Part shown: piece by piece, positions 43,955-53,086 of the stretch
How positions within the stretch are numbered: the stretch's first letter is position 1
Layout: each line of letters opens with the position of its first letter
DNA from: Parahoeflea alexandrii
Lineage (GTDB): Bacteria; Pseudomonadota; Alphaproteobacteria; Rhizobiales; Rhizobiaceae
DNA: 64,000 nt
Assembly (NCBI RefSeq): GCF_027214025.1
Contig: NZ_JAPWHB010000004.1
Span: 434,001 to 498,000 of the forward strand
Reading direction: 5' to 3'
Program-made: the position numbers and the translations under genes
Notes under the pieces: model-generated
What the model was told of the DNA's origin: nothing
Databases searched by the model: none
What the model saw: only the letters and a program-made list of their open reading frames with translations

Positions 43955-44557
43955 ATGGCGCGTAGGACTTTCTTTTCATTTCACTATGAACCCGACGTCT
44001 GGCGCGCGTGGAATGTCCGCAATAGCTGGGTGGTAAAGCCCGAAAACCAAGAAAGCGTCGGCTTTTTCGATAATAGCGTCTTCGAAGCTTCGAAGAAGGA
44101 GAGCCCTGACGCATTGAAGAAGTTTCTGCGGAAAGGGCTTGAGAACACCTCTGTGACGTGCGTCTTGACGGGGCAGGATACTTGGCGTCGTCGCTGGGTC
44201 CGTTATGAGATTGCGAGGAGCGTCCTCAAGGGCAATGGCATCCTTACGGTGCACATTCACGGCGTAAAAAACAAAGATGGCGTCTTGGGTACAAAAGGAG
44301 CAAACCCTCTGGATGCCATGGGGCTATACAAGACGTCGAATGGGATTTTCCTTGCCGAATGGATCGACGGCAAATGGCAGCAATATAGTGACTACTCCAC
44401 TGCGATCCCGGCGAGCGACCTATGGTTCAATGCTCCCACTACGGATACCGTAGACGCCCTCTCGAAGCATTGCTTAACCTACGACTTCTCAGAGCAAAAT
44501 GGTCGAGAAAACATCGGTGGTTGGATCGAAACGGCAGCAGGACTCGCCGGACGATGA
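43955..44557 (+). CDS. ThsB-like TIR protein (DUF1863)
   Basis: The 200-residue protein matches the Thoeris ThsB type: RRTFFSFHYEPDVWRAWNVR (3-22), SVGFFDNSVFEASKK (34-48), TSVTCVLTGQDTWRRRWVRY (65-84) with E85 as the catalytic-position glutamate, then GNGILTVHIHGVKN (93-106). In Thoeris, ThsB senses phage and makes an ADP-ribose-derived messenger that a SLOG domain detects. Here a SLOG protein is encoded two genes on. The stop overlaps the next start (ATGA). Lower GC than the flanks. Confidence 0.88.
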   Translation: MARRTFFSFHYEPDVWRAWNVRNSWVVKPENQESVGFFDNSVFEASKKESPDALKKFLRKGLENTSVTCVLTGQDTWRRRWVRYEIARSVLKGNGILTVHIHGVKNKDGVLGTKGANPLDAMGLYKTSNGIFLAEWIDGKWQQYSDYSTAIPASDLWFNAPTTDTVDALSKHCLTYDFSEQNGRENIGGWIETAAGLAGR

Positions 44558-45714
44558 GCCTCTATGAATTGGCCATATTGGGATCACCCACCCAAAACGA
44601 ACGAGAGACACTGACATCCACCCTCGCTTCGATGGTCAAGGATTTTGACCTCCATCTTGGTAGTGATGTGATGATCCACGACGGAGTAAGCGTGGCATCT
44701 CGTGTCCCGGAAAACGCCTTCTGCGCTATTTACTTTGGCGGTGATCCTGAGACCGATTTAGCCGTAGCAAAAAAGCTAGTCGAAGGCAGTATGCCAATTA
44801 TCCCGACGGTTGGGCCACACGGAGATTTCGGCACGGAAATTCCTAGTCTTCTCCAGCCCGCCAATGGTCTACGACGTCGAACCGATGATGCCGACCTTAC
44901 CGAGTTGGCGGCCGCGGCCTTGGAATGTGTCGGGCTTCTGCGTCCTCAGCGTAGAGTCTTCATCAGCTATCGGCGAACGGAGTCTCGCATCGCGGCGCTC
45001 CAGATGCATGACCTCCTAAGCGCACGGGGTTTCGACGTCTTCCTTGACACCCATGGTATTCGGCCTGGCGATCCCTTTCAGGAGGTTCTCTGGCATCGTC
45101 TGGTAGACTCTGACGTAATGGTGATGCTCGATACGCCAACTTATTTTGGCAGCCGCTGGACTCGGCAGGAGATCGCGAGGGCGCGCGCAAAGGAAATTCA
45201 GGTAATACGTGTAATTTGGCCTCGACACACCCCGTCAAAATTAACAGATATGTCAGAGACTGTGTATCTCGACCCAGAAGAGTTACTGGGTGCAGACGGT
45301 CCTATCGTGGATGCCACCGCGGACTCCATAGCCGTCCGGGTCGAACGTCTACGGAGTATGAGCATCGCGGCAAGGTACATGTCTATTACGGGAAAACTGC
45401 GTGCTGATGTCGAGAAGATAGGCGGCGCAATCGAAGGCATCGGAGCACACAGAGCCATGGCGGTTCGCGTTCTCAATGATCAACTTGTTTGGGCTTATCC
45501 GGTTGTCGGTATACCTACTGCAGAGACCCTGAATGATATCGTGAAGAAGGCAAAGCGCGCCGAGCAGGATAATTCCCCCATCCTGGTTTATGATCACATT
45601 GGAATTCGACCTGCATGGATTGAACATCTGTCGTGGCTCGATGAACAGATCAAGTCGGTAAGAGCGATACGAGTTTCTGAGGCCGGTTGGGCGCTGGCTG
45701 GGATGGATGATTGA
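44554..45714 (+). CDS. Three-part protein with central TIR domain
   Basis: A 386-residue protein. Residues 1-130 form an unrecognised alpha/beta module (YELAILGSPTQNERETL; CAIYFGGDPETDLAVAKKLV; MPIIPTVG), possibly a nucleotide-binding fold. A TIR domain spans about 133-225 (RRVFISYRRTESRIAALQMH, GFDVFLDTHGIRPGDPFQEV, SRWTRQE with E206). Residues 270-386 are an unrecognised alpha/beta tail (VLNDQLVWAYPVVGIPTAET; PILVYDHIGIRPAWIEHLSW). The intact FISYRR and WTRQE motifs suggest an active NADase. Overlaps both neighbours or abuts them, so the four genes must be co-translated. It could be effector or second sensor. Confidence 0.8.
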   Translation: MSLYELAILGSPTQNERETLTSTLASMVKDFDLHLGSDVMIHDGVSVASRVPENAFCAIYFGGDPETDLAVAKKLVEGSMPIIPTVGPHGDFGTEIPSLLQPANGLRRRTDDADLTELAAAALECVGLLRPQRRVFISYRRTESRIAALQMHDLLSARGFDVFLDTHGIRPGDPFQEVLWHRLVDSDVMVMLDTPTYFGSRWTRQEIARARAKEIQVIRVIWPRHTPSKLTDMSETVYLDPEELLGADGPIVDATADSIAVRVERLRSMSIAARYMSITGKLRADVEKIGGAIEGIGAHRAMAVRVLNDQLVWAYPVVGIPTAETLNDIVKKAKRAEQDNSPILVYDHIGIRPAWIEHLSWLDEQIKSVRAIRVSEAGWALAGMDD

Positions 45715-45716
45715 CA

Positions 45717-46382
45717 ATGGCAGATGCAATATTCCTATCCGCGGGAGTGCCAGACCCTCTTCGAGGGGCTCAGTATGCCGCCACTACGAATGTTGTCGCG
45801 ATTACATCCGCGGTGGCGGCGCTCGTTCACGTCACGCTTGGTAGAAGGCCTCTGGTTTGGGGTGGCCATCCGGCTATAACCCCAATGATCTGGTTCATCG
45901 CGCAGGAAATTGATGTCGACTATGGGAAATGGGTAACGCTCTATCAATCGAACTTCTTCGAGGACGAGTTTCCCGAGGACAACGAGCGATTCAAGAACGT
46001 CCGGTTCACTGAGAAGATCAACGACAACCGCGAAGCCAGCCTGTTGGAGATGCGTGAGCGCATGTTCTCCGAGACCCAATTCGCGGCCGCGGTGTTTATT
46101 GGTGGGATGGCGGGAATCTTGGCTGAGTTCGAAATGTTCCGCCACTTTCAGCCAGACGCGAAAATCCTCCCCGTTATGTCGACGGGTGGAGCAACTCTTG
46201 AGGTCGGAGGAAAGGTTTCGTCTCTAGCTAGCGACATGTCAGACGATCGTGACTATGTTGCATTGTTCCATCGGCATCTGGGTATATCGACACGAGAGGA
46301 AAGGTACCGATCCCCCGAAGATCAACCGAAGAAGATTTCTGATCGATACTGGCGACAGAACAAAGAGCATCCATCGGAATGA
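45717..46382 (+). CDS. Stand-alone SLOG-domain protein
   Basis: A 221-residue protein of the SLOG (SMF/DprA-LOG) Rossmann class: AIFLSAGVPDP (4-14), RRPLVWGGHPAITPMIWFIA (43-62) with the GGHPAI nucleotide loop, AAAVFIGGMAGILAEFEMFR (123-142) with the second glycine and glutamate motif, and ILPVMSTGGAT (150-160). In ThsA a related SLOG domain binds the TIR-made messenger and turns on a fused SIR2 NADase; no SIR2 or membrane effector is fused here. ATG at 45717 is chosen; TTG at 45711 overlapping the previous stop is an alternative. Last gene of the island. Confidence 0.82.
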   Translation: MADAIFLSAGVPDPLRGAQYAATTNVVAITSAVAALVHVTLGRRPLVWGGHPAITPMIWFIAQEIDVDYGKWVTLYQSNFFEDEFPEDNERFKNVRFTEKINDNREASLLEMRERMFSETQFAAAVFIGGMAGILAEFEMFRHFQPDAKILPVMSTGGATLEVGGKVSSLASDMSDDRDYVALFHRHLGISTREERYRSPEDQPKKISDRYWRQNKEHPSE

Positions 46383-46624
46383 CAATGGAACAGCAACCTT
46401 AAGCTGCTGTTTCTGAAGGCTTGATTTGCACCACCATGACAGTGTTGAGCACTTTATGATCGAAGTAAATACGGGAAAGTCTCGTTTTTGCGATGAACGT
46501 CACCAATAGCGGACGGTCATATCACGGCCCCCAATCAGCCATACATACCCCCCAACCAAAACCGCACCCAAAGCCCTCAAGCTCCGGAAGGCCGCGCAGT
46601 CATCCGGGCAATGCCCCCCACCCC

Positions 46625-46741
46625 TCAGTCCACCTTGAACACCAGCGGCTTGGCCTGCTTGATGGCGGGGTGGGCGGTGAGCTTGGCGAGCACGTCGGCA
46701 AGCTGGCTATAGGGCGAAGACACATAGAGTGACGGCACGCA
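46625..46741 (-). pseudogene. Decayed duplicate of the serA 3' end
   Basis: The minus-strand text reads LYVSSPYSQLADVLAKLTAH then PAIKQAKPLVFKVD and a stop. The intact serA ends LYVDGVVGQDVLDKLTAHEA then IKQAKPLVFNVD. The DNA match to 48142-48250 covers about 110 bases and extends weakly into the 3' flank (shared TCATCCGGG and CTCAGTC blocks). There is no start or catalytic part. It marks a past duplication next to the TIR/SLOG island; 46383-46624 before it and 46742-46825 after it show nothing else. Confidence 0.75.
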
Positions 46742-46825
46742 CAGGACGGTCTTGCTGACCCGCATCGACGCCGCCCGAGGACGGCCGGGAGGCCCGCATG
46801 GCGGCCGGTCGGAGCCGCAAGCCGT

Positions 46826-47986
46826 CTAGCTGAAGATCGGCTTCAACGCGGCCGGATGAGCCCGGTTTTCGCCTTGAGGCGCGTAAATGGCGGCCTGTTC
46901 CACCCGGTTTCGGCCAAGCCGCTTCGCGGCATAGAGGGCCGCATCGGCGCGCGCCAGTCCCTGCTCGGGTGTCTCGGTGTGATCGAGTTCCGCCACGCCG
47001 AGGCTCGCCGTGAAATGCAGGGTGCTGCCATCGGGCATGGCGATCGGCATGCTTTCCACTGCGGTTCTGACGCGCTCCGCAACCTCGACCGCGCCGCACA
47101 GGCCCGTGCCCGGCAAGACAAGACAGAATTCCTCTCCGCCGAACCGGGCCGAAACATCGTAGGTGCGAACGCTCGCCTCGATGACCCGTGCCGTCTGGTA
47201 GAGAACCCGGTCTCCTGTCGCGTGACCATGCGTGTCGTTGATGTGCTTGAAGCGATCCATGTCGATCATGACGAGTGAAAGAGGTCTCTTGTGCCGCCTT
47301 GCCTCTTCGCAATGCCTTTCCAGTTGATCGATCAGGTAGCGGCGGTTGTGAAGCTCGGTGAGATGATCGACAAGCGCCATTTTCTCGAGCTTGCCGACCG
47401 CCTCCTTCAGGTCCTGCTCCACGCGCTTCTGGCGAATGACCAAGGAAAGAATATCCGCGACCGCGGTCAGAAACCGGGTTTCGCCCTGCTTTGCCCCATG
47501 GCCGTGGGGCAGATAGAGCACGATGACGCCGACGACGTTGCCGCCATCCAGGATCGGAACATTGTAGTGACCGTGCGGCTGCATTCCGTCGAAGCTGATG
47601 TCGTGGCTAGTGTCGACGCAGTTTGCGTGCAGCAACCGCCGCTGGGCCGCGGCGCGCCCGCACAGGCATTTGCCAAAGGGAACGCGCGCGCACAGCGTCA
47701 GCAGCTCGTCGGAAAGCCAGCGTTGTGCGACAAGATGGAGAGTGTCGGCCTCTTCCTGGACAAGAAAGACGCCCCCCTTCGGGAGCAGGGAAAGCCAACT
47801 CACCGCCAGCATGATGTCAAGACATTCGAGCAGGATCGCATCGAGCGGGGCGCTGTTGGTTACAGTCCGCAACAGCGCATTGAGGGCCCGCTCATTCTCC
47901 AACGCATTCGACAGGTCTTCCGACGCGTCGGAATCCGGACACTGATGCTCCAAATGCGAATGCTGAACATTGTCGTTTCTACACAT
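46826..47986 (-). CDS. GAF-GGDEF diguanylate cyclase
   Basis: The 386-residue protein has a GAF sensor (about 45-190, with FLVQEEADTLHLVAQRWLSD and CLCGRAAAQRRLLHANCVDT), a connecting helix, and a GGDEF domain (about 210-370). That domain has LVDHLTELHNRRYL, IDMDRFKHINDTHGHATGD and the active-site loop ARFGGEEFCLVLP. RTYD five residues before GGEEF is a complete inhibitory I-site. It therefore should make cyclic di-GMP with product feedback. Cysteines and histidines in the GAF part could bind a metal or heme. Monocistronic on the minus strand between serA and its decayed copy. Confidence 0.92.
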   Translation of the reverse strand: MCRNDNVQHSHLEHQCPDSDASEDLSNALENERALNALLRTVTNSAPLDAILLECLDIMLAVSWLSLLPKGGVFLVQEEADTLHLVAQRWLSDELLTLCARVPFGKCLCGRAAAQRRLLHANCVDTSHDISFDGMQPHGHYNVPILDGGNVVGVIVLYLPHGHGAKQGETRFLTAVADILSLVIRQKRVEQDLKEAVGKLEKMALVDHLTELHNRRYLIDQLERHCEEARRHKRPLSLVMIDMDRFKHINDTHGHATGDRVLYQTARVIEASVRTYDVSARFGGEEFCLVLPGTGLCGAVEVAERVRTAVESMPIAMPDGSTLHFTASLGVAELDHTETPEQGLARADAALYAAKRLGRNRVEQAAIYAPQGENRAHPAALKPIFS

Positions 47987-48144
47987 GTGCGAAATTTAAT
48001 ATAACATATATGAAAAATTTGTTGACCTGCCCGCTTCCTGCTCGAAGCAGACATCGCTCCCATCCCCACCCCAAAACCAAAGCCGCCCCCCGAAACGTTT
48101 CGTCCCGGGAGGCGGTCCATTCATCCGGGTCTCCCCGCCGACAC

Positions 48145-49740
48145 TCAGTCGACGTTGAACACCAGCGGCTTGGCCTGCTTGATGGCCTCATGGGCGGTGA
48201 GCTTGTCGAGCACGTCCTGGCCGACCACGCCGTCGACATAGAGCAGTGCGATCGCCTCGCCGCTTTCCTTTTCGCGGCCCAACTGGAAGTTGGCGATGTT
48301 GACGCCGGCGTCGCCGAGCGTCGTGCCCATGTAGCCGATCATGCCCGGCACGTCGGTGTTGGCGATGTAGATCATGTGCTGGCCGACTTCGGCGTCCATG
48401 TTGATGCCCTTGATCTGGATGAAGCGCGGCTTGCCGTCCGAGAACACGGTGCCGGCGACCGAGCGGGTCTGCTTCTCGGTGGTCACCGTCAGCTTGATGT
48501 AGCCGTCATAGACGCCGGTCTTGTCGCGCTTGACCTCGGAGAGCACGATGCCCTTTTCCTTGATCATGATCGGCGCCGAGACCATGTTGACGTCGGCCAC
48601 CTGGTTGCGGATCAGGCCGGCGAGCAGCGCCGACGTCAGCGCCTTGGTGTTCATGCCTGCGGTGACGCCGTCATAGAGGATCTCGATCTGCTTGATCGGG
48701 TTCTCGGTGACCTGGCCGGCAAACGAGCCGAGCACGTCGGCAAGCCGGATGAAGGGCTTGAGGATCGGGGCTTCCTCGGCGGTGATCGACGGCATGTTGA
48801 TGGCGTTGGAGACGGCGCCCTTGATCAGGTAATCCGACATCTGCTCGGCCACCTGCAGCGCGACGTTTTCCTGCGCCTCGGTGGTGGACGCCCCCAGATG
48901 CGGGGTGCAGACGACGTTGGGCAGGCCGAACAGCGGGCTTTCGGTGGCGGGCTCGGTCTCGAACACGTCGAAGCCGGCGCCGGCGACGTGGCCGGACTTG
49001 ATCGCTTCGGCAAGGGCTGCCTCGTCGACCAGGCCGCCGCGGGCGCAGTTGATGATGCGCACGCCGGGCTTGGTCTTGGCCAGCGCCTCGGCGTTCAGAA
49101 TGCCGCGGGTCTTGTCGGTCATCGGCACGTGCAGGGTGATGAAATCGGCCTTGGCCAGCAACTCGTCGAGCTCGACCTTGGTGACGCCCATTTCCTCGGC
49201 CCGTTCCTTCGACAGGAACGGATCATAAGCCAGCACATGCATGCCGAGCCCGATCGCCTTCTTGCAGACGATGCCGCCGATATTGCCGGCGCCGATGACG
49301 CCGAGCGTCTTGCCGGTGATCTCGACGCCCATGAATTTCGATTTCTCCCACTTGCCGGCCTGGGTGGACAGGTCTGCGGCGGGAAGCTGGCGGGCGACGG
49401 CGAACATCAGCGCGATGGCGTGCTCGGCGGTGGTGATCGAGTTGCCGAACGGCGTGTTCATGACGATGATGCCGCGACGGGAGGCTGCCGGGATGTCGAC
49501 ATTGTCGACGCCGATGCCGGCGCGGCCGATCACCTTGAGGTTGGTCGCCGCCGCGATCAGCTTCTCGGTCGCCTTGGTGGCCGAGCGGATGGCGAGGCCA
49601 TCATAATTGCCGATGATTTCGAGCAGCTTTTCCTTGTCCTTGCCGAGCTTGGGTTGAAAGTCGACTTCAACACCGCGATCGCGAAAAATCTGGACGGCGG
49701 TTTCCGACAGTTCATCGGATACGAGTACGCGAGGTGCCAT
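48145..49740 (-). CDS. serA: D-3-phosphoglycerate dehydrogenase
   Basis: The 531-residue long-form enzyme has the substrate/NAD part with TLGVIGAGNIGGIVCKKAIG (about 140-160), catalytic R in INCARGGLVDE, E in FDVFETEP and H in VCTPHLGAST. An intervening ASB domain follows, then a C-terminal ACT domain (MIYIANTDVPGMIGYMGTTL) for serine sensing. First step of serine synthesis. GGAGG lies 5 bases before ATG at 49740. It follows serC by 87 bases in one operon behind a serC leader RNA. Confidence 0.96.
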   Translation of the reverse strand: MAPRVLVSDELSETAVQIFRDRGVEVDFQPKLGKDKEKLLEIIGNYDGLAIRSATKATEKLIAAATNLKVIGRAGIGVDNVDIPAASRRGIIVMNTPFGNSITTAEHAIALMFAVARQLPAADLSTQAGKWEKSKFMGVEITGKTLGVIGAGNIGGIVCKKAIGLGMHVLAYDPFLSKERAEEMGVTKVELDELLAKADFITLHVPMTDKTRGILNAEALAKTKPGVRIINCARGGLVDEAALAEAIKSGHVAGAGFDVFETEPATESPLFGLPNVVCTPHLGASTTEAQENVALQVAEQMSDYLIKGAVSNAINMPSITAEEAPILKPFIRLADVLGSFAGQVTENPIKQIEILYDGVTAGMNTKALTSALLAGLIRNQVADVNMVSAPIMIKEKGIVLSEVKRDKTGVYDGYIKLTVTTEKQTRSVAGTVFSDGKPRFIQIKGINMDAEVGQHMIYIANTDVPGMIGYMGTTLGDAGVNIANFQLGREKESGEAIALLYVDGVVGQDVLDKLTAHEAIKQAKPLVFNVD

Positions 49741-49827
49741 GATGGCCTCCATTGAGTGGTCTGAAAAAGGGAAAACGGGATGCCGAACCGCGCCGGAACT
49801 CTCCGGCACGGCCGCGAAGGCGTCAGA

Positions 49828-51003
<1,176 letters not shown>

Positions 51004-51008
51004 AATGG

Positions 51009-51054
51009 CTATCCTTCCAGATAGTGGCCCCTCGTTGGGGAGGGGTGGCCCACT
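51009..51054 (-). ncRNA. serC leader RNA (two-hairpin motif)
   Basis: On the minus strand, AGTGG...CCACT encloses CCCCTC-CCCAAC-GAGGGG (51023-51054). This is followed by CTATC-TGGAAG-GATAG (51009-51024), whose loop holds the serC ribosome site. The two stems share bases, so they could exclude each other. This agrees with the serC RNA motif described upstream of serC in alphaproteobacteria; its ligand is unknown. The structure is seen directly; the family name is from memory. Confidence 0.75.
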
Positions 51055-51162
51055 GACGGGGTTAATCCCGGGCCGATCCGAAGTCAAGGTCCATTTTGCG
51101 ACGCAGCATACGAAAAAGGGCGGAGATGATCCGCCCTTCCCTGTTGACGTGGCTGGCCGCGC

Positions 51163-51996
51163 CTACCAGAGGTTATAGCGCAGGCCGACCCGGACCTCGT
51201 GCTTTTCGAAGCCGTTGTCGCGGACCTGGAAACCGGTTGCACCGGCGGCCACGGTGCCGGCGTCGAAGCCGGACTGATTGCCGCCCTTGATCTTGGAGTA
51301 ACGGTAGCCGAGATCGAGCTTGAGGTCCTTGCTGAGGTCGTAGGAGACGCCGCCCATCAGCGCGTAGGTGAAGCGCCAGCTTTGCGTGCCCGGCCGGGTG
51401 CGGTCGGTCGCAGCAGTGACGCCGCAAGCACCAACGCAGGTCAGATCGTTTGCATATGGCTTCCAGCTCACCCGGGTGATGCCGGCGCCGGCCCCGACAT
51501 AGGGGGTGAAGCCGACGAAGGTTCCGAGGTCGACATAGGCATTGGCCATGAAGCCGTACTGCTCGAATGTCTGGGTATCGACGCTGGAGCATGTTCCGGC
51601 GCCGAGCCCTGTGCATGGCAGCGTCGAGCTTGTGGTGCCGTTGAAGCGGCCGCGGCTGTAGTCGAAGCTGAGATCGGCGCGCAGATAGTCGGTGAAATTG
51701 TAGCCGACGCCGAGCGATCCCGACCAGTCGCCACTCAGCGAGGAACTATCGTAGGGCGTCGAGGTATAGGTTGCCGGCGATCCGGCGGTGAAGGCGGAGT
51801 AGCTGGTGGCGACGCCGCGGGTCTTGGTCGAATATCCGAGATCACCGCGCAGGTACCATCCCGAGCCGATCTCGACCGCCTGGGTGACCGGCAGTTCCTT
51901 CGCGTAGATGATTTCATCGAGGTCTGCCGCCCGGGCAGGCGCTGAAAGTCCCATCAGAGCAGCAAGGCTGGACGCCACAGCAAGTCGCATGATCAT
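51163..51996 (-). CDS. Outer-membrane beta-barrel protein
   Basis: The 277-residue protein has a signal peptide ending near residue 24 (LMGLSAPARA). It then shows alternating aromatic strands: GWYLRGDLGYS, LRADLSFDYSRGRF, PYVGAGAGITRVSWKPY and SWRFTYALMGGVSYDLS. It ends HEVRVGLRYNLW with a C-terminal aromatic, as barrel-assembly signals require. It belongs to the Omp25/Hbp-like small porin-fold group of Rhizobiales. Four cysteines lie in two extracellular-type loops (CTGLGAGTC and CVGACG), possibly forming disulfides. ATG at 51996 is spaced best from AGGGA. The tandem gene at 52220 is a paralogue. Confidence 0.88.
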   Translation of the reverse strand: MIMRLAVASSLAALMGLSAPARAADLDEIIYAKELPVTQAVEIGSGWYLRGDLGYSTKTRGVATSYSAFTAGSPATYTSTPYDSSSLSGDWSGSLGVGYNFTDYLRADLSFDYSRGRFNGTTSSTLPCTGLGAGTCSSVDTQTFEQYGFMANAYVDLGTFVGFTPYVGAGAGITRVSWKPYANDLTCVGACGVTAATDRTRPGTQSWRFTYALMGGVSYDLSKDLKLDLGYRYSKIKGGNQSGFDAGTVAAGATGFQVRDNGFEKHEVRVGLRYNLW

Positions 51997-52155
51997 GGCC
52001 AAATTCCCTTCAAATGAACCGGCCCCGCTCGAACGCGCCCCGGATACGTATGAAGGCCACTATGGCCGCGACTGGTTAAGCCCCGGTTAAGCATGTTTGT
52101 TAAGCATGTTTTTTCGCACCGATACACGCGCGGCCAGGAGGTGCGGACACAGCAA

Positions 52156-52183
52156 AACCGCCCGGCTTTGCAGCCGGGCGGTT
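52156..52183 (-). terminator. Intrinsic terminator of the second beta-barrel gene
   Basis: AACCGCCCGGCT-TTGC-AGCCGGGCGGTT is a perfect 12-bp stem followed on the minus strand by TTTT, 36 bases past the stop of the 52220-53086 gene. Confidence 0.9.
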
Positions 52184-52219
52184 GAAAAGTAATCAGCTAT
52201 CAGGCGATCCGGTCGAGGC

Positions 52220-53086
52220 TTACTTGTAGACCGCCGGCATGATCGGAGCAGGCTCGATATAGACTTCCTGCTCGGCGCAGCCGCCGAAGCCATAGCGAAG
52301 ACCGCCGCGAACCTCGTGCGAATTGAAACCACGATCGTATACCTGGGTGCCCGCTCTTGCACCTGCAGCAGGCGCCCGGGGGAAACCAAACATTTCGCCA
52401 CCAGAAACACGCCTATATCTGTAACCGACGTCCGCCTTCAAATTGCAAGTCACATCCACAGACGCGCCAGCCATCAGCGCATAAGTGAACCGCCAGCTGG
52501 ACCGACCGTCATGAAAGACGGTCTGATTGCAAGCACCGCCAGCGTCAGGGCAAGAGGTGTTGCTCAGATGATCCCATTTGACACGCGTTCCGCCGAGACC
52601 GCCACCTGCATAAAATGTATATCGACCAGTCTTGTAGAAGTCGACATAGGCATTGGCGAGAAGGCCAAAACCCGACACCGAAGAACTGTCCGTCGAAGTG
52701 AAATTGGCGCCGCCCTGAACACCGCTGGTCGACCCACGGAAATTCGCCTTGCTGAAATAGTCCACCGTCAAATCGCCGCGGAGATAGCGCGTTGCCTGAT
52801 AACCGACGCCCGCGCCAATCGTGTAGGAACCACGTAACGTGCCGCTCGTGAACGGCGCCCAACCCGCTGTTCCAGTGACGCCTTGCCAGAAATCAGCACC
52901 CTTCATCTTGTTCCAGGAATATCCCGCGTCACCGCGAAGATACCAGCCGCCGGCGGCGGCGACAGGCTGCGAGACCGGCGCTTCATAGACGGGCGCCTCC
53001 ACATACGGGGCCGGGAAATCAGCAGCTCCAGCGACACCTACGCCGGCAAGCAGCATCGCAGTACCAGCCAGGAATATCTTTCTCAT
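52220..53086 (-). CDS. Outer-membrane beta-barrel protein with C-terminal tail
   Basis: The 288-residue protein has a signal peptide cleaved after GVAGA, then a Pro/Tyr-rich linker (PAPYVEAPVYEAPVSQP). The barrel shares blocks with the neighbour: GGWYLRGDAGYS, LLANAYVDF, SSWRFTYALMAGASVDV and HEVRGGLRYGFGG. Unlike its paralogue it continues 18 residues past the last strand (CAEQEVYIEPAPIMPAVYK), so the usual terminal aromatic is missing. GGAG lies 6 bases before ATG at 53086. It has its own terminator, so each gene of the pair is probably separately transcribed. Confidence 0.87.
   Translation of the reverse strand: MRKIFLAGTAMLLAGVGVAGAADFPAPYVEAPVYEAPVSQPVAAAGGWYLRGDAGYSWNKMKGADFWQGVTGTAGWAPFTSGTLRGSYTIGAGVGYQATRYLRGDLTVDYFSKANFRGSTSGVQGGANFTSTDSSSVSGFGLLANAYVDFYKTGRYTFYAGGGLGGTRVKWDHLSNTSCPDAGGACNQTVFHDGRSSWRFTYALMAGASVDVTCNLKADVGYRYRRVSGGEMFGFPRAPAAGARAGTQVYDRGFNSHEVRGGLRYGFGGCAEQEVYIEPAPIMPAVYK

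Noticed and set aside
43000-46624. Direct repeats or attachment sites bordering the TIR/SLOG island
   Set aside because: Only short C-rich similarities (near 43002 and 46524) were seen; no integrase, transposase, tRNA end or convincing target duplication is present.
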